NCBI RefSeq assembly: GCF_004151275.2
Contig: NZ_CP130821.1
Span: forward strand, 434,001 to 498,000
DNA length: 64,000 nucleotides
Direction: 5' to 3'
DNA from: Flavobacterium dauae
GTDB taxonomy: Bacteria > Bacteroidota > Bacteroidia > Flavobacteriales > Flavobacteriaceae
The notes beneath the pieces were generated by a model, which worked only from the letters and a program-made list of their open reading frames with translations, had not been told where the DNA came from and did no database searches. Positions 26,854 through 35,639 of this stretch are shown in pieces; within the stretch, counting starts at the first letter, position 1, and each line of letters opens with the position of its first letter. Position numbers and translations under genes: made by a program.

Positions 26854-28998
26854 TTAATTTAATCCGCGTTTTTTTAACAATGGTTCGATCTTTGGATCGG
26901 CACCACGGAATTTTCTGTATAATGCTGCGGGATCTTCTGTTCCACCTTTTTCCAATACGTTTTTGCGGAATAAATTTGCTTTTTCCTGATTGAATAACGA
27001 CGTTTCTTTAAACGCCTGAAAAGCATCGGTATCTAAAACGGCACTCCAAATGTAGCTGTAGTATCCTGCCGAATATCCGCCTGCAAAAATGTGACTGAAA
27101 TAGGTGCTGCGGTAACGCGGAATAATTGCATCAATCAATCCAATGTTTTTCATAGCATTGATTTCAAATGTATCCACATCATCTTTAATTTCTGTAGTTG
27201 CGGTGTGGTATTTCATATCTAAAAACGATGCCGCCAAATATTCTGTGGTAGCAAAACCTTGATCAAAAGTACCGGCTTTTTTCATTTTTTCGATTAACGC
27301 ATCAGGAATTACTTCGCCTGTTTTGTAATGTTTTGCATACATTTTCAACACTTCAGGTTCGGCAGCCCAGTTTTCCATAACTTGTGAAGGCAATTCTACG
27401 AAATCTCTTGGAACGTTAGTTCCTGCTAAACTTCTGTAATTTACGTTTGATAATAATCCGTGTAACGCATGACCAAATTCGTGGAAAAACGTTGTTGTTT
27501 CGTCAAACGTTAATAAAGACGGAGTAGTAGCTGTTGGTTTTGTGAAATTACACACGATAGAAATTACCGGTATTTTGCGTTTGCCGTTTTCCATTTGCTG
27601 GTTGCGGTACGAAGTCATCCAGGCACCGCCACGTTTTGATGCTCGAGGGTGCATATCCATATACAAAATTCCTAATGTGGTTTTGTCTTTGTCAAAAACT
27701 TCCCAAACGGTAACGTCTTCGTGGTATTTTGGTACATTGGTTAGTTCTTTGTAAGTTAAGCCGTATAATTTATAGGTTACATCGAAAATTCCTTTGCGAA
27801 CATTTTCTAAACTTAAATAAGGTTTTAATTCCTGTTCGTCTAAATTGTAACGTTCTTTACGTATTTTTTCTGCATAATAACGCCAGTCAGCCGGTGTAAC
27901 ATCTTCGTTAATTCCGTCTTTACGCATTAGGCTTTGTATGTCTGATGCTTCTTGTTTTGCTTTGTTCAGTGCAGGTTTCCACAATTTCATTAATAAATCG
28001 TTCACGGCATCGGGGTTCTTTGCCATACTTTCTTCTAACACGTATTCTGCGTGGTTTCTATAACCTAACAATTGTGCTTTTTGCATACGCAAATTGGCAA
28101 TTTTAAGCACGTTTTCTTTATTGTCGTTTCCGTTGTTTTGGTTTCCACGAATCTGATACGCGTTCCAGATTGTTTTACGTAGTTCGCGATTATCGGCATA
28201 TTGCAAAAAGGGCATTACGCTTGAATTACTTAAAGTGAAAACATATTTACCTTCTTTACCTTTTGCTTTTGCTTCTTCGGCAGCGGCATTAATTAATTCG
28301 GCTGGTAAACCTGCTAAATTTTCTTTTTTATCGATAACTAATTCGTAATTATTGGTTTCATTCAACAAATTATCGCCGTATTTTAACGATAAAACCGATA
28401 ATTCGCTATTCAGTTTTTTAAGTTTGTCTTTATTTTCTGCCGAAAGATTTGCACCACTGCGAACAAAACGCTTGTAAGTTTCATTCAACAACATTTGTTG
28501 TTCCGAACTTAATTTTAATGTTTCGGGGTTTGTGATTTGATATTGGTTGTAAACGGTTTTTACTTTTTGAAAAAGGGCATCGTTTAAATAGATATTATCG
28601 TTGTGTTCTGAAAGGGCAGGAGCCATTTCTTGTGACAGTTTCTGCAATTCGTCATTCGTATTCGCACTTGTTAAATTGTACAGAACGGTGGTTACTTTTT
28701 TAAGTGTTTCGCCCGAATTGTCTATAGCAACAATTACATTTTCAAAGGTTGGCTGTTCTTTGTTGTCAACAATTGCTTTGATTTCTTTTTGGTGGTCTTT
28801 TATTCCTTCTAAAATGGCAGGTTTAAAATGACTGTTTTGTATTTTGTCGAACGGAGGAACTTCAAACGGAGTATTCCATTCGGCGATTAAAGGGTTTTCT
28901 TGTCCTGATGTCATTGCGGTATTTTTCTTTTTGTTACACGATTGCTGTGCAGCTGCGCCAACTAATAAGCACAGCATAATGATGGTTTTACGATTCAT
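26854..28998 (-). CDS. dcp: M3-family peptidyl-dipeptidase (Dcp-like), probable lipoprotein
   Basis: This zinc peptidase removes C-terminal dipeptides from short peptides. The 714-residue protein begins with a lipoprotein-like signal (LLVGAAAQQSC, Cys at residue 21), placing it in the cell envelope. The catalytic motif is FFHEFGHALHGL (HExxH), with the third ligand Glu expected in VELPSQVMENWA. GGYSAGYYSYIWS near the C terminus is typical of the Dcp/OpdA group. It could work with the dipeptidyl peptidase and POT importers at 7.7-15.2 kb in peptide feeding, although it is encoded elsewhere. Confidence 0.95.
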   Translation of the reverse strand: MNRKTIIMLCLLVGAAAQQSCNKKKNTAMTSGQENPLIAEWNTPFEVPPFDKIQNSHFKPAILEGIKDHQKEIKAIVDNKEQPTFENVIVAIDNSGETLKKVTTVLYNLTSANTNDELQKLSQEMAPALSEHNDNIYLNDALFQKVKTVYNQYQITNPETLKLSSEQQMLLNETYKRFVRSGANLSAENKDKLKKLNSELSVLSLKYGDNLLNETNNYELVIDKKENLAGLPAELINAAAEEAKAKGKEGKYVFTLSNSSVMPFLQYADNRELRKTIWNAYQIRGNQNNGNDNKENVLKIANLRMQKAQLLGYRNHAEYVLEESMAKNPDAVNDLLMKLWKPALNKAKQEASDIQSLMRKDGINEDVTPADWRYYAEKIRKERYNLDEQELKPYLSLENVRKGIFDVTYKLYGLTYKELTNVPKYHEDVTVWEVFDKDKTTLGILYMDMHPRASKRGGAWMTSYRNQQMENGKRKIPVISIVCNFTKPTATTPSLLTFDETTTFFHEFGHALHGLLSNVNYRSLAGTNVPRDFVELPSQVMENWAAEPEVLKMYAKHYKTGEVIPDALIEKMKKAGTFDQGFATTEYLAASFLDMKYHTATTEIKDDVDTFEINAMKNIGLIDAIIPRYRSTYFSHIFAGGYSAGYYSYIWSAVLDTDAFQAFKETSLFNQEKANLFRKNVLEKGGTEDPAALYRKFRGADPKIEPLLKKRGLN

Positions 28999-29041
28999 TA
29001 CTTATGTTTTGCTGCAATTTACTAAATCTATCGGCATAAAA

Positions 29042-29071
29042 AAAGTACAATCTGTTGAAAGATTGTACTTT
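29042..29071 (-). terminator. Terminator after the YceI gene
   Basis: AAAGTACAATCT and AGATTGTACTTT form a perfect 12-bp stem. On the minus strand it lies directly after the YceI stop and before the M3 peptidase gene. Confidence 0.75.
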
Positions 29072-29098
29072 ACAAAAAACAATTAATAACGAACTCTT

Positions 29099-29620
29099 TT
29101 ATTTTTGTTCAACAAGCTGAATTTCTGCGTTTAACTTAACATCTTCGCCTACCAAAACACCGCCGGTTTCTAAAGCTGCATTGTACGTTAAGCCAAAATC
29201 TTTACGGTTAATTTTACCGTCTAAATTTAAACCTACTTTGGTATTTCCCCAAGGATCGGTCATTAAACCGCTAAATTCTGCATTTAAAGTAACCGGTTTT
29301 GTAACACCTTTAATAGTTAAATCGCCAGTTATTTCGTACTCGCTTCCGTTGCCTTCAATTTTTGTCGATTTAAAATTTAAGGTAGGAAATTGCTCTGCAT
29401 CAAAGAAATCGGCACTTTTTAAGTGGTTGTCTCTGTCTGTGTTGTTTGTAAAAATTGAATTGATCTTCGCTTCAAACTGTAAATTCGCATCTTTTAAGTC
29501 ATCGTTAAAATCGATATTAGCCGAATAATCGTTGAATAATCCTTTAACGTTGGTAAACATCATGTGTTTTACTTTAAAACCCACTTCGCTGTGTGTTGGG
29601 TCAATTGTCCATTTTTTCAT
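29099..29620 (-). CDS. YceI-family protein
   Basis: YceI proteins are lipocalin-like barrels that bind long polyisoprenoid chains. The 173-residue protein opens with WTIDPTHSEVGFKVKHMMF and contains FDAEQFPTLNFKSTKIE, GDLTIKGVTKPVTLNAEF and KINRKDFGLTYN, all typical. No signal peptide is seen, so this copy is probably cytoplasmic. It starts 18 bp after the pirin gene and forms a two-gene operon with it. Confidence 0.95.
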   Translation of the reverse strand: MKKWTIDPTHSEVGFKVKHMMFTNVKGLFNDYSANIDFNDDLKDANLQFEAKINSIFTNNTDRDNHLKSADFFDAEQFPTLNFKSTKIEGNGSEYEITGDLTIKGVTKPVTLNAEFSGLMTDPWGNTKVGLNLDGKINRKDFGLTYNAALETGGVLVGEDVKLNAEIQLVEQK

Positions 29621-29638
29621 ATGATAAAATTTTTTAAA

Positions 29639-30355
29639 TTAATTTTGATTCATTGGAACTTCAATAACAAGAAATTCACTTTTATCGTTTGTTTTAATAG
29701 TTACGTTTTCGGTTTCCCAGATTCCGATTGCATCGCGGGTTTCTAATTGATTTCCATTAACTTCGATCGATCCATTCAAAAGAAAAAGGTAAATTCCGTT
29801 GTTTTTAGGATCTTCCACAGTAATCGAAGTTTCTTTACCGGCGTCGAATTTCGCCATTTTAAACCAGGCGTTTTGCTGTAAGCGTAAAGTGCCTTCGGTT
29901 GTTTCTGGCTGAATCAATGTTTTAATTTCATTATCGCTTACGGCATATTCCATTTGCCCATATCGTGGTGTAATGTTCATTTTGTTTGGAATGATCCATA
30001 TTTGAAGAAATTTTACAGCTTCGGTGGCGCTTCCGTTCATTTCACTGTGAGTTACACCTGTACCGGCACTCATAAACTGAATTTCGCCTTTTTGAATGAT
30101 ACCTTCAGATCCGGTACTGTCTTTATGTGCCAATTTTCCTTCTAACGGAATGGAAACAATTTCCATATTTTCGTGAGGATGTGCACCAAAACCCATTCCG
30201 GCTGCCACGTAGTCATCATTTAAAACACGAAGCATACCAAAATGAACGCGTTCCGGATTAAAATATCCTGCAAACGAAAAAGTATGATAAGATTTTAACC
30301 AATCGTGATCGGCGTAACCTCTTGTATCTGCTTTATGTATAATGTGCTTTGCCAT
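29639..30355 (-). CDS. Pirin family protein (quercetinase-like cupin)
   Basis: Pirins are two-domain cupins with a metal site in the N-terminal domain. The 238-residue protein has the signature RGYADHDWLKSYHTFSFAGY at the N terminus and the metal-binding FGAHPHENMEIVSIPLEG with its two His, plus the later Glu/His in GVTHSEMNGS. Some homologues (YhhW) have quercetin dioxygenase activity; the natural role is unknown. It shares an operon with the downstream YceI gene. Confidence 0.94.
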   Translation of the reverse strand: MAKHIIHKADTRGYADHDWLKSYHTFSFAGYFNPERVHFGMLRVLNDDYVAAGMGFGAHPHENMEIVSIPLEGKLAHKDSTGSEGIIQKGEIQFMSAGTGVTHSEMNGSATEAVKFLQIWIIPNKMNITPRYGQMEYAVSDNEIKTLIQPETTEGTLRLQQNAWFKMAKFDAGKETSITVEDPKNNGIYLFLLNGSIEVNGNQLETRDAIGIWETENVTIKTNDKSEFLVIEVPMNQN

Positions 30356-30441
30356 TTTTTATTCCTTTCTTTAAATTGATAGAACAAAGTTAGGTGTTTG
30401 AAAATCAATGAGCATTAATCTAAATTAAGAAATAGATACTT

Positions 30442-30631
30442 AGAGCCTGTTTAAAATTTTACCGAAATTTTACAGCCACATAAAATCATCTTTGCTAAAT
30501 TTTGATGCTCTTTTGAGCGTATTTTCTACTTTCTATTTTTGATTTAGCGAGCTAAATCTGCAAAAACGAAGCAAAAAATCCATCTCAAAATACCTATTAA
30601 AATTTTTAGCAATAAAATTTAAACAGGCTCT
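30442..30631. mobile_element. MITE-like element with about 20-bp terminal inverted repeats
   Basis: AGAGCCTGTTTAAA begins at 30442 and its inverted copy ends at 30631. The repeats extend to about 20 bp (AGAGCCTGTTTAAAATTTTA against AGAGCCTGTTTAAATTTTAT). The 190-bp element encodes no transposase, so it is likely a non-autonomous element mobilised in trans. No clear target duplication is visible. Its right end supplies the last base of the stop codon of the Crp/Fnr gene. The gap 30356-30441 shows nothing else. Confidence 0.8.
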
Positions 30632-31212
30632 TATTTTCTACGCAATAAATTGGCTTTCATTTTACTGAAAAATTCGGGTGTAACACCAATAAACGATGCA
30701 ATGTATTTTTGTGGCAGGCAGTTGATAATGTCTGGATATTTTTTTAAGAATTTTTCGTAACGTTCTTCGGCAGATAAAGACATTTTATCTAAAACACGCT
30801 GTTGATTGGCAATTAAGTTATTTTCTGTCAATATCCTAAAAAAGCGTTCCATTTTAGGAACTTCCTTAAACAATCGTTCGCTGTTGCATTTCTGTAAAAT
30901 TAAAACGTCGCAGTCTTCAATAACATCAACATATAAAATGGCAGCTTTCCCGGTTAAATAGCTATACATATCGGCAACCCACCATCCGGGTGTTGCAAAG
31001 CTTAAAATATGTGCATTTCCGCTGTCGTCAATAGTATAACTTCGTAAAACACCTTTTAAAACAAAATAGGTAAAATGTGCCTCGTCGCCCGGTTTTATTA
31101 CAATTGTTTTGGCTTTAAAGCTATCTGACGTAAACGCATTTAAAATTATTTTCTTTTCTTCGGGCGTTAGTGTAACGTGTTTTTCGATATTTTGAAGTAA
31201 CAAATTTTCCAT
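30631..31212 (-). CDS. Crp/Fnr-family transcriptional regulator
   Basis: The roughly 193-residue protein has a cyclic-nucleotide-binding-like beta-barrel (GDEAHFTYFVLKGVLRSYTI, then the helix-leading part LSFATPGWWVADMYSYLTG) and a short C-terminal helix-turn-helix (QKYIASFIGVTPEFFSKMKA). It has no Cys cluster for an FeS centre. Flavobacteria have many such single-gene regulators with unknown ligands. I chose the ATG at 31212 (MENLLLQ); an ATG at 31221 is also possible. Its stop codon abuts the MITE-like element. Confidence 0.9.
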   Translation of the reverse strand: MENLLLQNIEKHVTLTPEEKKIILNAFTSDSFKAKTIVIKPGDEAHFTYFVLKGVLRSYTIDDSGNAHILSFATPGWWVADMYSYLTGKAAILYVDVIEDCDVLILQKCNSERLFKEVPKMERFFRILTENNLIANQQRVLDKMSLSAEERYEKFLKKYPDIINCLPQKYIASFIGVTPEFFSKMKANLLRRK

Positions 31213-31305
31213 AAAATACATTCTGAAATTAACAATTATAAAATTAATGATTAATTACGATTAGAACTATTTAATTTAGTACCTTGTTAAAAATATAAAT
31301 TGGTT

Positions 31306-31755
31306 ATGTTGACATTTAAGCAAATAAAAGCCGAAGACGTTGTGGTTATGCGTCATAAAGTATTAAAAATAGGGCAGCCCGTAGAAACCTGCTATTTTGA
31401 AGGCGATTTAGACGAAGGAACAAAACATTTTGGAGCTTTTTTAAACAATGAATTGGTAGGTGCGGTAACAATGATGCTAAAAAAAACAAATACGTATAAG
31501 GTGCATCCGGTATATCGTTTAACAGGATTATCTATTGAACAAGAACATCAACACCAGCATATTGGCAAACGGTTGTTGCATTTTGCCGAAGAAAATATTT
31601 CCAGAAAAGGAACTGTGATGATCTGGTGTTTTGCCCGTGATTATGCCGTTCCGTTTTATAAGAAAAGTGGGTATCAGCTAAATGTTCAGGAAGTGGTAAT
31701 TCCATATATAGGTTCTCACAGAATTATGTTTAAATTTGTACCCAAAGAAGATTAA
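31306..31755 (+). CDS. GNAT-family N-acetyltransferase
   Basis: This 149-residue protein has the acetyl-CoA-binding region of the GNAT fold: RLTGLSIEQEHQHQHIGKRL (motif A Q-x-x-G-x type) followed by LLHFAEENISRKG and FYKKSGYQL. The substrate is unknown. The ATG at 31306 is preferred to the TTG at 31300. The end overlaps the upstream part of the next reading frame, but the next gene probably starts only at 31769, 13 bp behind the stop. Confidence 0.88.
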   Translation: MLTFKQIKAEDVVVMRHKVLKIGQPVETCYFEGDLDEGTKHFGAFLNNELVGAVTMMLKKTNTYKVHPVYRLTGLSIEQEHQHQHIGKRLLHFAEENISRKGTVMIWCFARDYAVPFYKKSGYQLNVQEVVIPYIGSHRIMFKFVPKED

Positions 31756-31768
31756 TCATTTTTTTAGA

Positions 31769-33115
31769 ATGAATTGGAAAAAAATTGTTGTTGGTTTATT
31801 GCTATTCTCTGCTTGTTCCAAACCCGAAACGGTCAAGGTTTCATTGAGCAATGCCGAGAAGAAATTTCTTATAGAAAAACCGCTGTTATTTGGAAAAAAT
31901 GAACGAATAACAACTTTTTATGCCAACAACGATTTTGAAACCGTTTGGCAGGACAGTTTAAACCGAAGCGAATTAATCTCTGCCATTATTGATAGTAGAT
32001 ATGACGGTGTTTTACCTGAAAGCTATCCGTTAGCAAAATTAATAAAGGCGCATTGGAATTATCAAAATTTAAGTATTTCCGAACTAAAAAAAGCCGATAT
32101 TGATTTTAGCGAGAATTTTTTTAAAATAGCTAATCAATTGGCTTCGGGTAAGGTCAATCCCAAAAAGTTATATGGCGATTGGGAACCTTATATTCAAGAA
32201 CTTGATTATGTGTCGTTGTTAGAAAAATCGTTAGTAGAAAAAAACATCCATAAAACGTTAGAAGACATCAAGCCTAAAAGTGAATTGTATCTAAAATACA
32301 AAAAAGCTTTTGCACAATATGTTCCCATAACATCAAAAGATACACTTTCGGCCGAGGGTTTAATGCGTAAAAAAATTTGGGTTAATTTTGAACGAACCAA
32401 ATGGTTACAGCCCAATTTAGGTGAAAATTACGTTTGGATTAATTTGCCCGAATATCGTTTACAATTGGTAGAAAACGGAAAAATCATAGAAACACATAAA
32501 GTTATTGTAGGTAAAAAAGAACGCAGAACTCCGGTGCTATCATCGTCATTTAACGGTATTATTATCAATCCAAAATGGACAGTTCCGCCTACGATTTTAA
32601 AGAAAGATTTGGTTCCGAAAGCCACCGCTAACCGAGGGTATTTTACTGCCAACCGATTGACCATTTACGATAAAAAAACAGGTAAACAGGTAGATCCTGA
32701 AAACTGGAATCCCGGAAATTATAGCTCGTATAGATATGTACAACAAACCGGACGTTTAAATTCGCTGGGACAGATAAAATTTAATTTTCCAAACAAACAT
32801 ATGGTTTATTTGCACGATACCAATAACCGGACTATGTTTGGCGTTGCTAACCGGGCGTTGAGTTCGGGCTGTGTTCGGGTAGAAAATCCGTTTGGTTTGG
32901 CCGAAACAATTTTTAAAATTGAAGGGAAAAACATCTTGCGAAGCGAAATGGATACATTGGCACATTATGAAAAGACAAAAAACTTTAAGCTAAACCAAAA
33001 GGTAAATGTTCATCAAGTATATTTTACCGCTGTAATAGACTCTACAGGATCAGTGAAAATTCTGAATGATATTTATGGGTTAGATAACAGATTGTATAAA
33101 CGATTGGTGCAATAG
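31769..33115 (+). CDS. L,D-transpeptidase (YkuD/YcbB-like), lipoprotein
   Basis: The enzyme forms 3-3 cross-links in peptidoglycan or attaches proteins to it. The 448-residue product starts at the ATG at 31769 with a lipoprotein signal (GLLLFSACSK). The N-terminal half (about 20-230) resembles the scaffold of YcbB-type enzymes. The catalytic domain follows (VWINLPEYRLQLVENGK), with HDTNNRTMFGVA and SSGCVRVENP, where the Cys is the nucleophile and the His precedes it by about 19 residues. The gene follows the GNAT gene by 13 bp. Confidence 0.93.
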   Translation: MNWKKIVVGLLLFSACSKPETVKVSLSNAEKKFLIEKPLLFGKNERITTFYANNDFETVWQDSLNRSELISAIIDSRYDGVLPESYPLAKLIKAHWNYQNLSISELKKADIDFSENFFKIANQLASGKVNPKKLYGDWEPYIQELDYVSLLEKSLVEKNIHKTLEDIKPKSELYLKYKKAFAQYVPITSKDTLSAEGLMRKKIWVNFERTKWLQPNLGENYVWINLPEYRLQLVENGKIIETHKVIVGKKERRTPVLSSSFNGIIINPKWTVPPTILKKDLVPKATANRGYFTANRLTIYDKKTGKQVDPENWNPGNYSSYRYVQQTGRLNSLGQIKFNFPNKHMVYLHDTNNRTMFGVANRALSSGCVRVENPFGLAETIFKIEGKNILRSEMDTLAHYEKTKNFKLNQKVNVHQVYFTAVIDSTGSVKILNDIYGLDNRLYKRLVQ

Positions 33116-33128
33116 GAAACCTATTCAT

Positions 33129-34559
33129 TTAAACCATTGTTTTCTTTCCTCTTTTTTTATTCCAATAATAATAAAAAGGAAATCCGGATAAAACCAAACC
33201 AATTCCTATCAAAGATTTTCCAGGAGATTCGTAAAGAGAAATTCCTAATAGCAAAATGCAAAAAAGCACAAATACCGCTGGAACAACTGGGTAACCGGGC
33301 ATTTTGTACGGGCGTGGTGTGCCTTTTTCTTTGATTCGTAATAAAATAACACCCAAAACAACTAGCCCGAAAAATAGAAAACCAACAATGATAAGCATAT
33401 CGGTCAGTATGTCAAAAGACCCAGAGAAAACCAAAATGCAAGCCCAGATGCATTGGTATTTTAATGAATGGTAAGGCGTTTTGTTTTTAGGGTGCGTCAA
33501 AGCAGCTTTTTTAAAGAAAAATCCTTTTTTTGCCATAGCGTAATAAATTCTTGACGAAACCAAAATCGTAGCATTTGTACAACCAAAAGTCGAAATTAAA
33601 ATCATTCCACTGATGATGTATGCACCGCCCTGTCCAAGCAGCTTGTTAATTACCAGTACCGCGGCAATATTATTTTCATCGGCACGAATAGATATCATCA
33701 TTTCATCAATCGGCATCACATATAAATACGCGCTATTAATAAGCAGATAAAGCAAAATAATAGAAGAAATACCGATGATAAGCGCACGTGGTAAATTCTT
33801 TTTCGGATTCTTGATTTCTTCTCCTATAAAGCCCAAAGCAATCCAGCCTTCATAACCCCAAAAAGCGTTTCGGATTGCCAAAACCATGGCGCTGATGAAT
33901 CCAATAAACGTAAAGCCACCCACGGGATAATTCTTAGAAACAGTTTCAAATGTATGAATACTTCCTACATCGTTGGTAAATGCAGCACAAGTTATAAGGA
34001 GAATGGAAACCGTAATTAAAAAGGTAAAAACAAGACTTAAATTTCCGCCCTTTTTTGTTCCTTTTATATTAACAAGAGTTAAAGCAATAATCAGTACACA
34101 GGACGCAAATTTTGCTCCGATATTGGAAAAAGGTTGAAGCCCGAGAACGTTGATATTTGCCCATTCGGACGGAAGGTGGGGCAAATTAATAAAAGTACCC
34201 AGAGCACCGGAGAATACAAAAGCAATCGATGAAATTGCAGCAGTTTGAATGACCGTGAAACAGGCCCATCCGTACAGGAATCCTAATTTTTTACCGTAGA
34301 TTTTTTCCAGCCAGCTGTATGCACCACCTGAATGAGGAAACATTGCACCCAGTTCGGCAATACTTAAAACGCCACACATAATAATGATTCCTGCCAGCAA
34401 CCAAGCTAATACTACCAACCAGGGAGCGTGAAGCAAATCTGCCATAGGAGCAACTTTCTTGAATACACCCGAGCCAATAATCGCACTCATTACTATAATG
34501 ATTGCCATTTTTAAATTAAATGATGTTAAAAGCTTGGGAGATTGTATATTTTTATCCAT
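33129..34559 (-). CDS. APC-superfamily amino acid permease
   Basis: This 476-residue permease probably imports or exchanges amino acids. It has 12 hydrophobic segments and the APC signature at helix 1 (SAIIGSGVFKKVAPMA), then GAMFPHSGGAYSWLEKIYG and FWGYEGWIALGFIGEEIKNP. The ATG at 34559 (MDKNIQSP) is preferred to the one at 34598. It is convergent with the L,D-transpeptidase gene (13-bp gap), and a strong terminator lies upstream between it and the next minus-strand gene. Substrate is not predictable from sequence. Confidence 0.92.
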   Translation of the reverse strand: MDKNIQSPKLLTSFNLKMAIIIVMSAIIGSGVFKKVAPMADLLHAPWLVVLAWLLAGIIIMCGVLSIAELGAMFPHSGGAYSWLEKIYGKKLGFLYGWACFTVIQTAAISSIAFVFSGALGTFINLPHLPSEWANINVLGLQPFSNIGAKFASCVLIIALTLVNIKGTKKGGNLSLVFTFLITVSILLITCAAFTNDVGSIHTFETVSKNYPVGGFTFIGFISAMVLAIRNAFWGYEGWIALGFIGEEIKNPKKNLPRALIIGISSIILLYLLINSAYLYVMPIDEMMISIRADENNIAAVLVINKLLGQGGAYIISGMILISTFGCTNATILVSSRIYYAMAKKGFFFKKAALTHPKNKTPYHSLKYQCIWACILVFSGSFDILTDMLIIVGFLFFGLVVLGVILLRIKEKGTPRPYKMPGYPVVPAVFVLFCILLLGISLYESPGKSLIGIGLVLSGFPFYYYWNKKRGKKTMV

Positions 34560-34605
34560 AAATGATTTTTGTAATAAACAAATGTAATTCAAGAGCATTA
34601 AAAAA

Positions 34606-34637
34606 GACTAAAAGCCCTAGAAAGAGGGCTTTTAGTC
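34606..34637 (-). terminator. Terminator after the second L,D-transpeptidase gene
   Basis: GACTAAAAGCCCT and AGGGCTTTTAGTC form a perfect 13-bp stem with a 6-base loop, just downstream of the 34649-35458 stop on the minus strand. Confidence 0.85.
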
Positions 34638-34648
34638 TTATAATCTGT

Positions 34649-35458
34649 TTATTTTAATAATTCCGATTTTGTTAAATAGTCTTTTTTATCTGCGTGATAA
34701 ATAAACAGACAACTTTCGTCTTTAATCAATTGGATTATTTTATGAGCTACTTCATTTGGTAGGGCGGGGCAACCAAGACTTCTTCCTAAATATCCTTGAC
34801 TTTTTCCAAGGTTTTCATTAGCATAATCGGCGGCGTGAATTACAATATCGCGATTACGGGCATTGTCGTTAATTCCCGGTTCTAAACCATCTAAACGCAA
34901 TGATAAGCCGTGTTTTCCCATATATGTTTCCGCAGTGGTGTAAAATCCAAGGCTGCTTTTGTATGATTCAATCTTGTTAGAAAAATCATTCGCATATTCT
35001 TTTCCGCTGTTTCTTCCGTGTGATACAACTGTTTGATAAAGAACGTTGTGGCTTTTCATATCAATCACCCACATTCTGCGTTCGGTTGACGATTTTGTAA
35101 AATCGATAATAGTAAGGATTTCGTTTTTAATTTTTCCTTCCTCTTTCAATTTGTTGTATCCTTTAAAAGCAGCTTTAAAACTTTCTAATTCGGGTTTTGC
35201 AAAGTTTTTTTCATCTAAATCTAAATATTCCGACAAAACCATTTTATCAAAAGTACTTAAATTGCTGTTGGCATTAGATTTTAAATTAGTTTTGGTTACA
35301 GCGGCTAAATCTTTAGATTTTAAAGTAGAAGACTTTGTAACTACCGTAACTTTTTTACCGTTTCCATTTCCATTGTTGTCTCCGTTGTGGTCGTTAATTA
35401 TCATTGGTTTAAACGATAACAGACCCACCATCATAATAGGCAATAATTTAAAATTCAT
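34649..35458 (-). CDS. Murein L,D-transpeptidase catalytic-domain family protein
   Basis: This 269-residue exported protein starts with a signal peptide and an Asn/Gly-rich stretch (NDHNGDNNGNGNGKK). The catalytic part from about residue 110 has TIIDFTKSSTERRMWVIDM, VSHGRNSGKEYANDFSN, VIHAADYANE, and GRSLGCPALP, with the Cys of the GCP motif as nucleophile and the His 18-20 residues before it. Such proteins are related to YkuD enzymes but form their own family. It is a single-gene unit between terminator 34606 and gpmI. Confidence 0.88.
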   Translation of the reverse strand: MNFKLLPIMMVGLLSFKPMIINDHNGDNNGNGNGKKVTVVTKSSTLKSKDLAAVTKTNLKSNANSNLSTFDKMVLSEYLDLDEKNFAKPELESFKAAFKGYNKLKEEGKIKNEILTIIDFTKSSTERRMWVIDMKSHNVLYQTVVSHGRNSGKEYANDFSNKIESYKSSLGFYTTAETYMGKHGLSLRLDGLEPGINDNARNRDIVIHAADYANENLGKSQGYLGRSLGCPALPNEVAHKIIQLIKDESCLFIYHADKKDYLTKSELLK

Positions 35459-35610
35459 TCGTTCTTATATTATATTGTTTTAATTTTCTGAACGTAAATA
35501 TAATAACTTTATTGTAAATCAATACTTTAATTTAAAGTTTAATAAATATATTTAACATTTGTTTGTATTAAAATGTTAAAAAAATCGACTGTTTTCTAAA
35601 ATTGTATAAG

Positions 35611-35618
35611 TAAATTTG
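35611..35618 (+). promoter_or_regulatory. TAnnTTTG -7 box of gpmI
   Basis: TAAATTTG ends 21 bp before the ATG at 35640. The longer open frame would begin inside this box at a TTG, which argues against that start. Confidence 0.75.
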
Positions 35619-35639
35619 AAGCGTAATTTTTTACCAATT

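Noticed and set aside
30442..30631. A complete insertion sequence
   Set aside because: The element is only 190 bp and contains no transposase frame; MITE-like is the better description.
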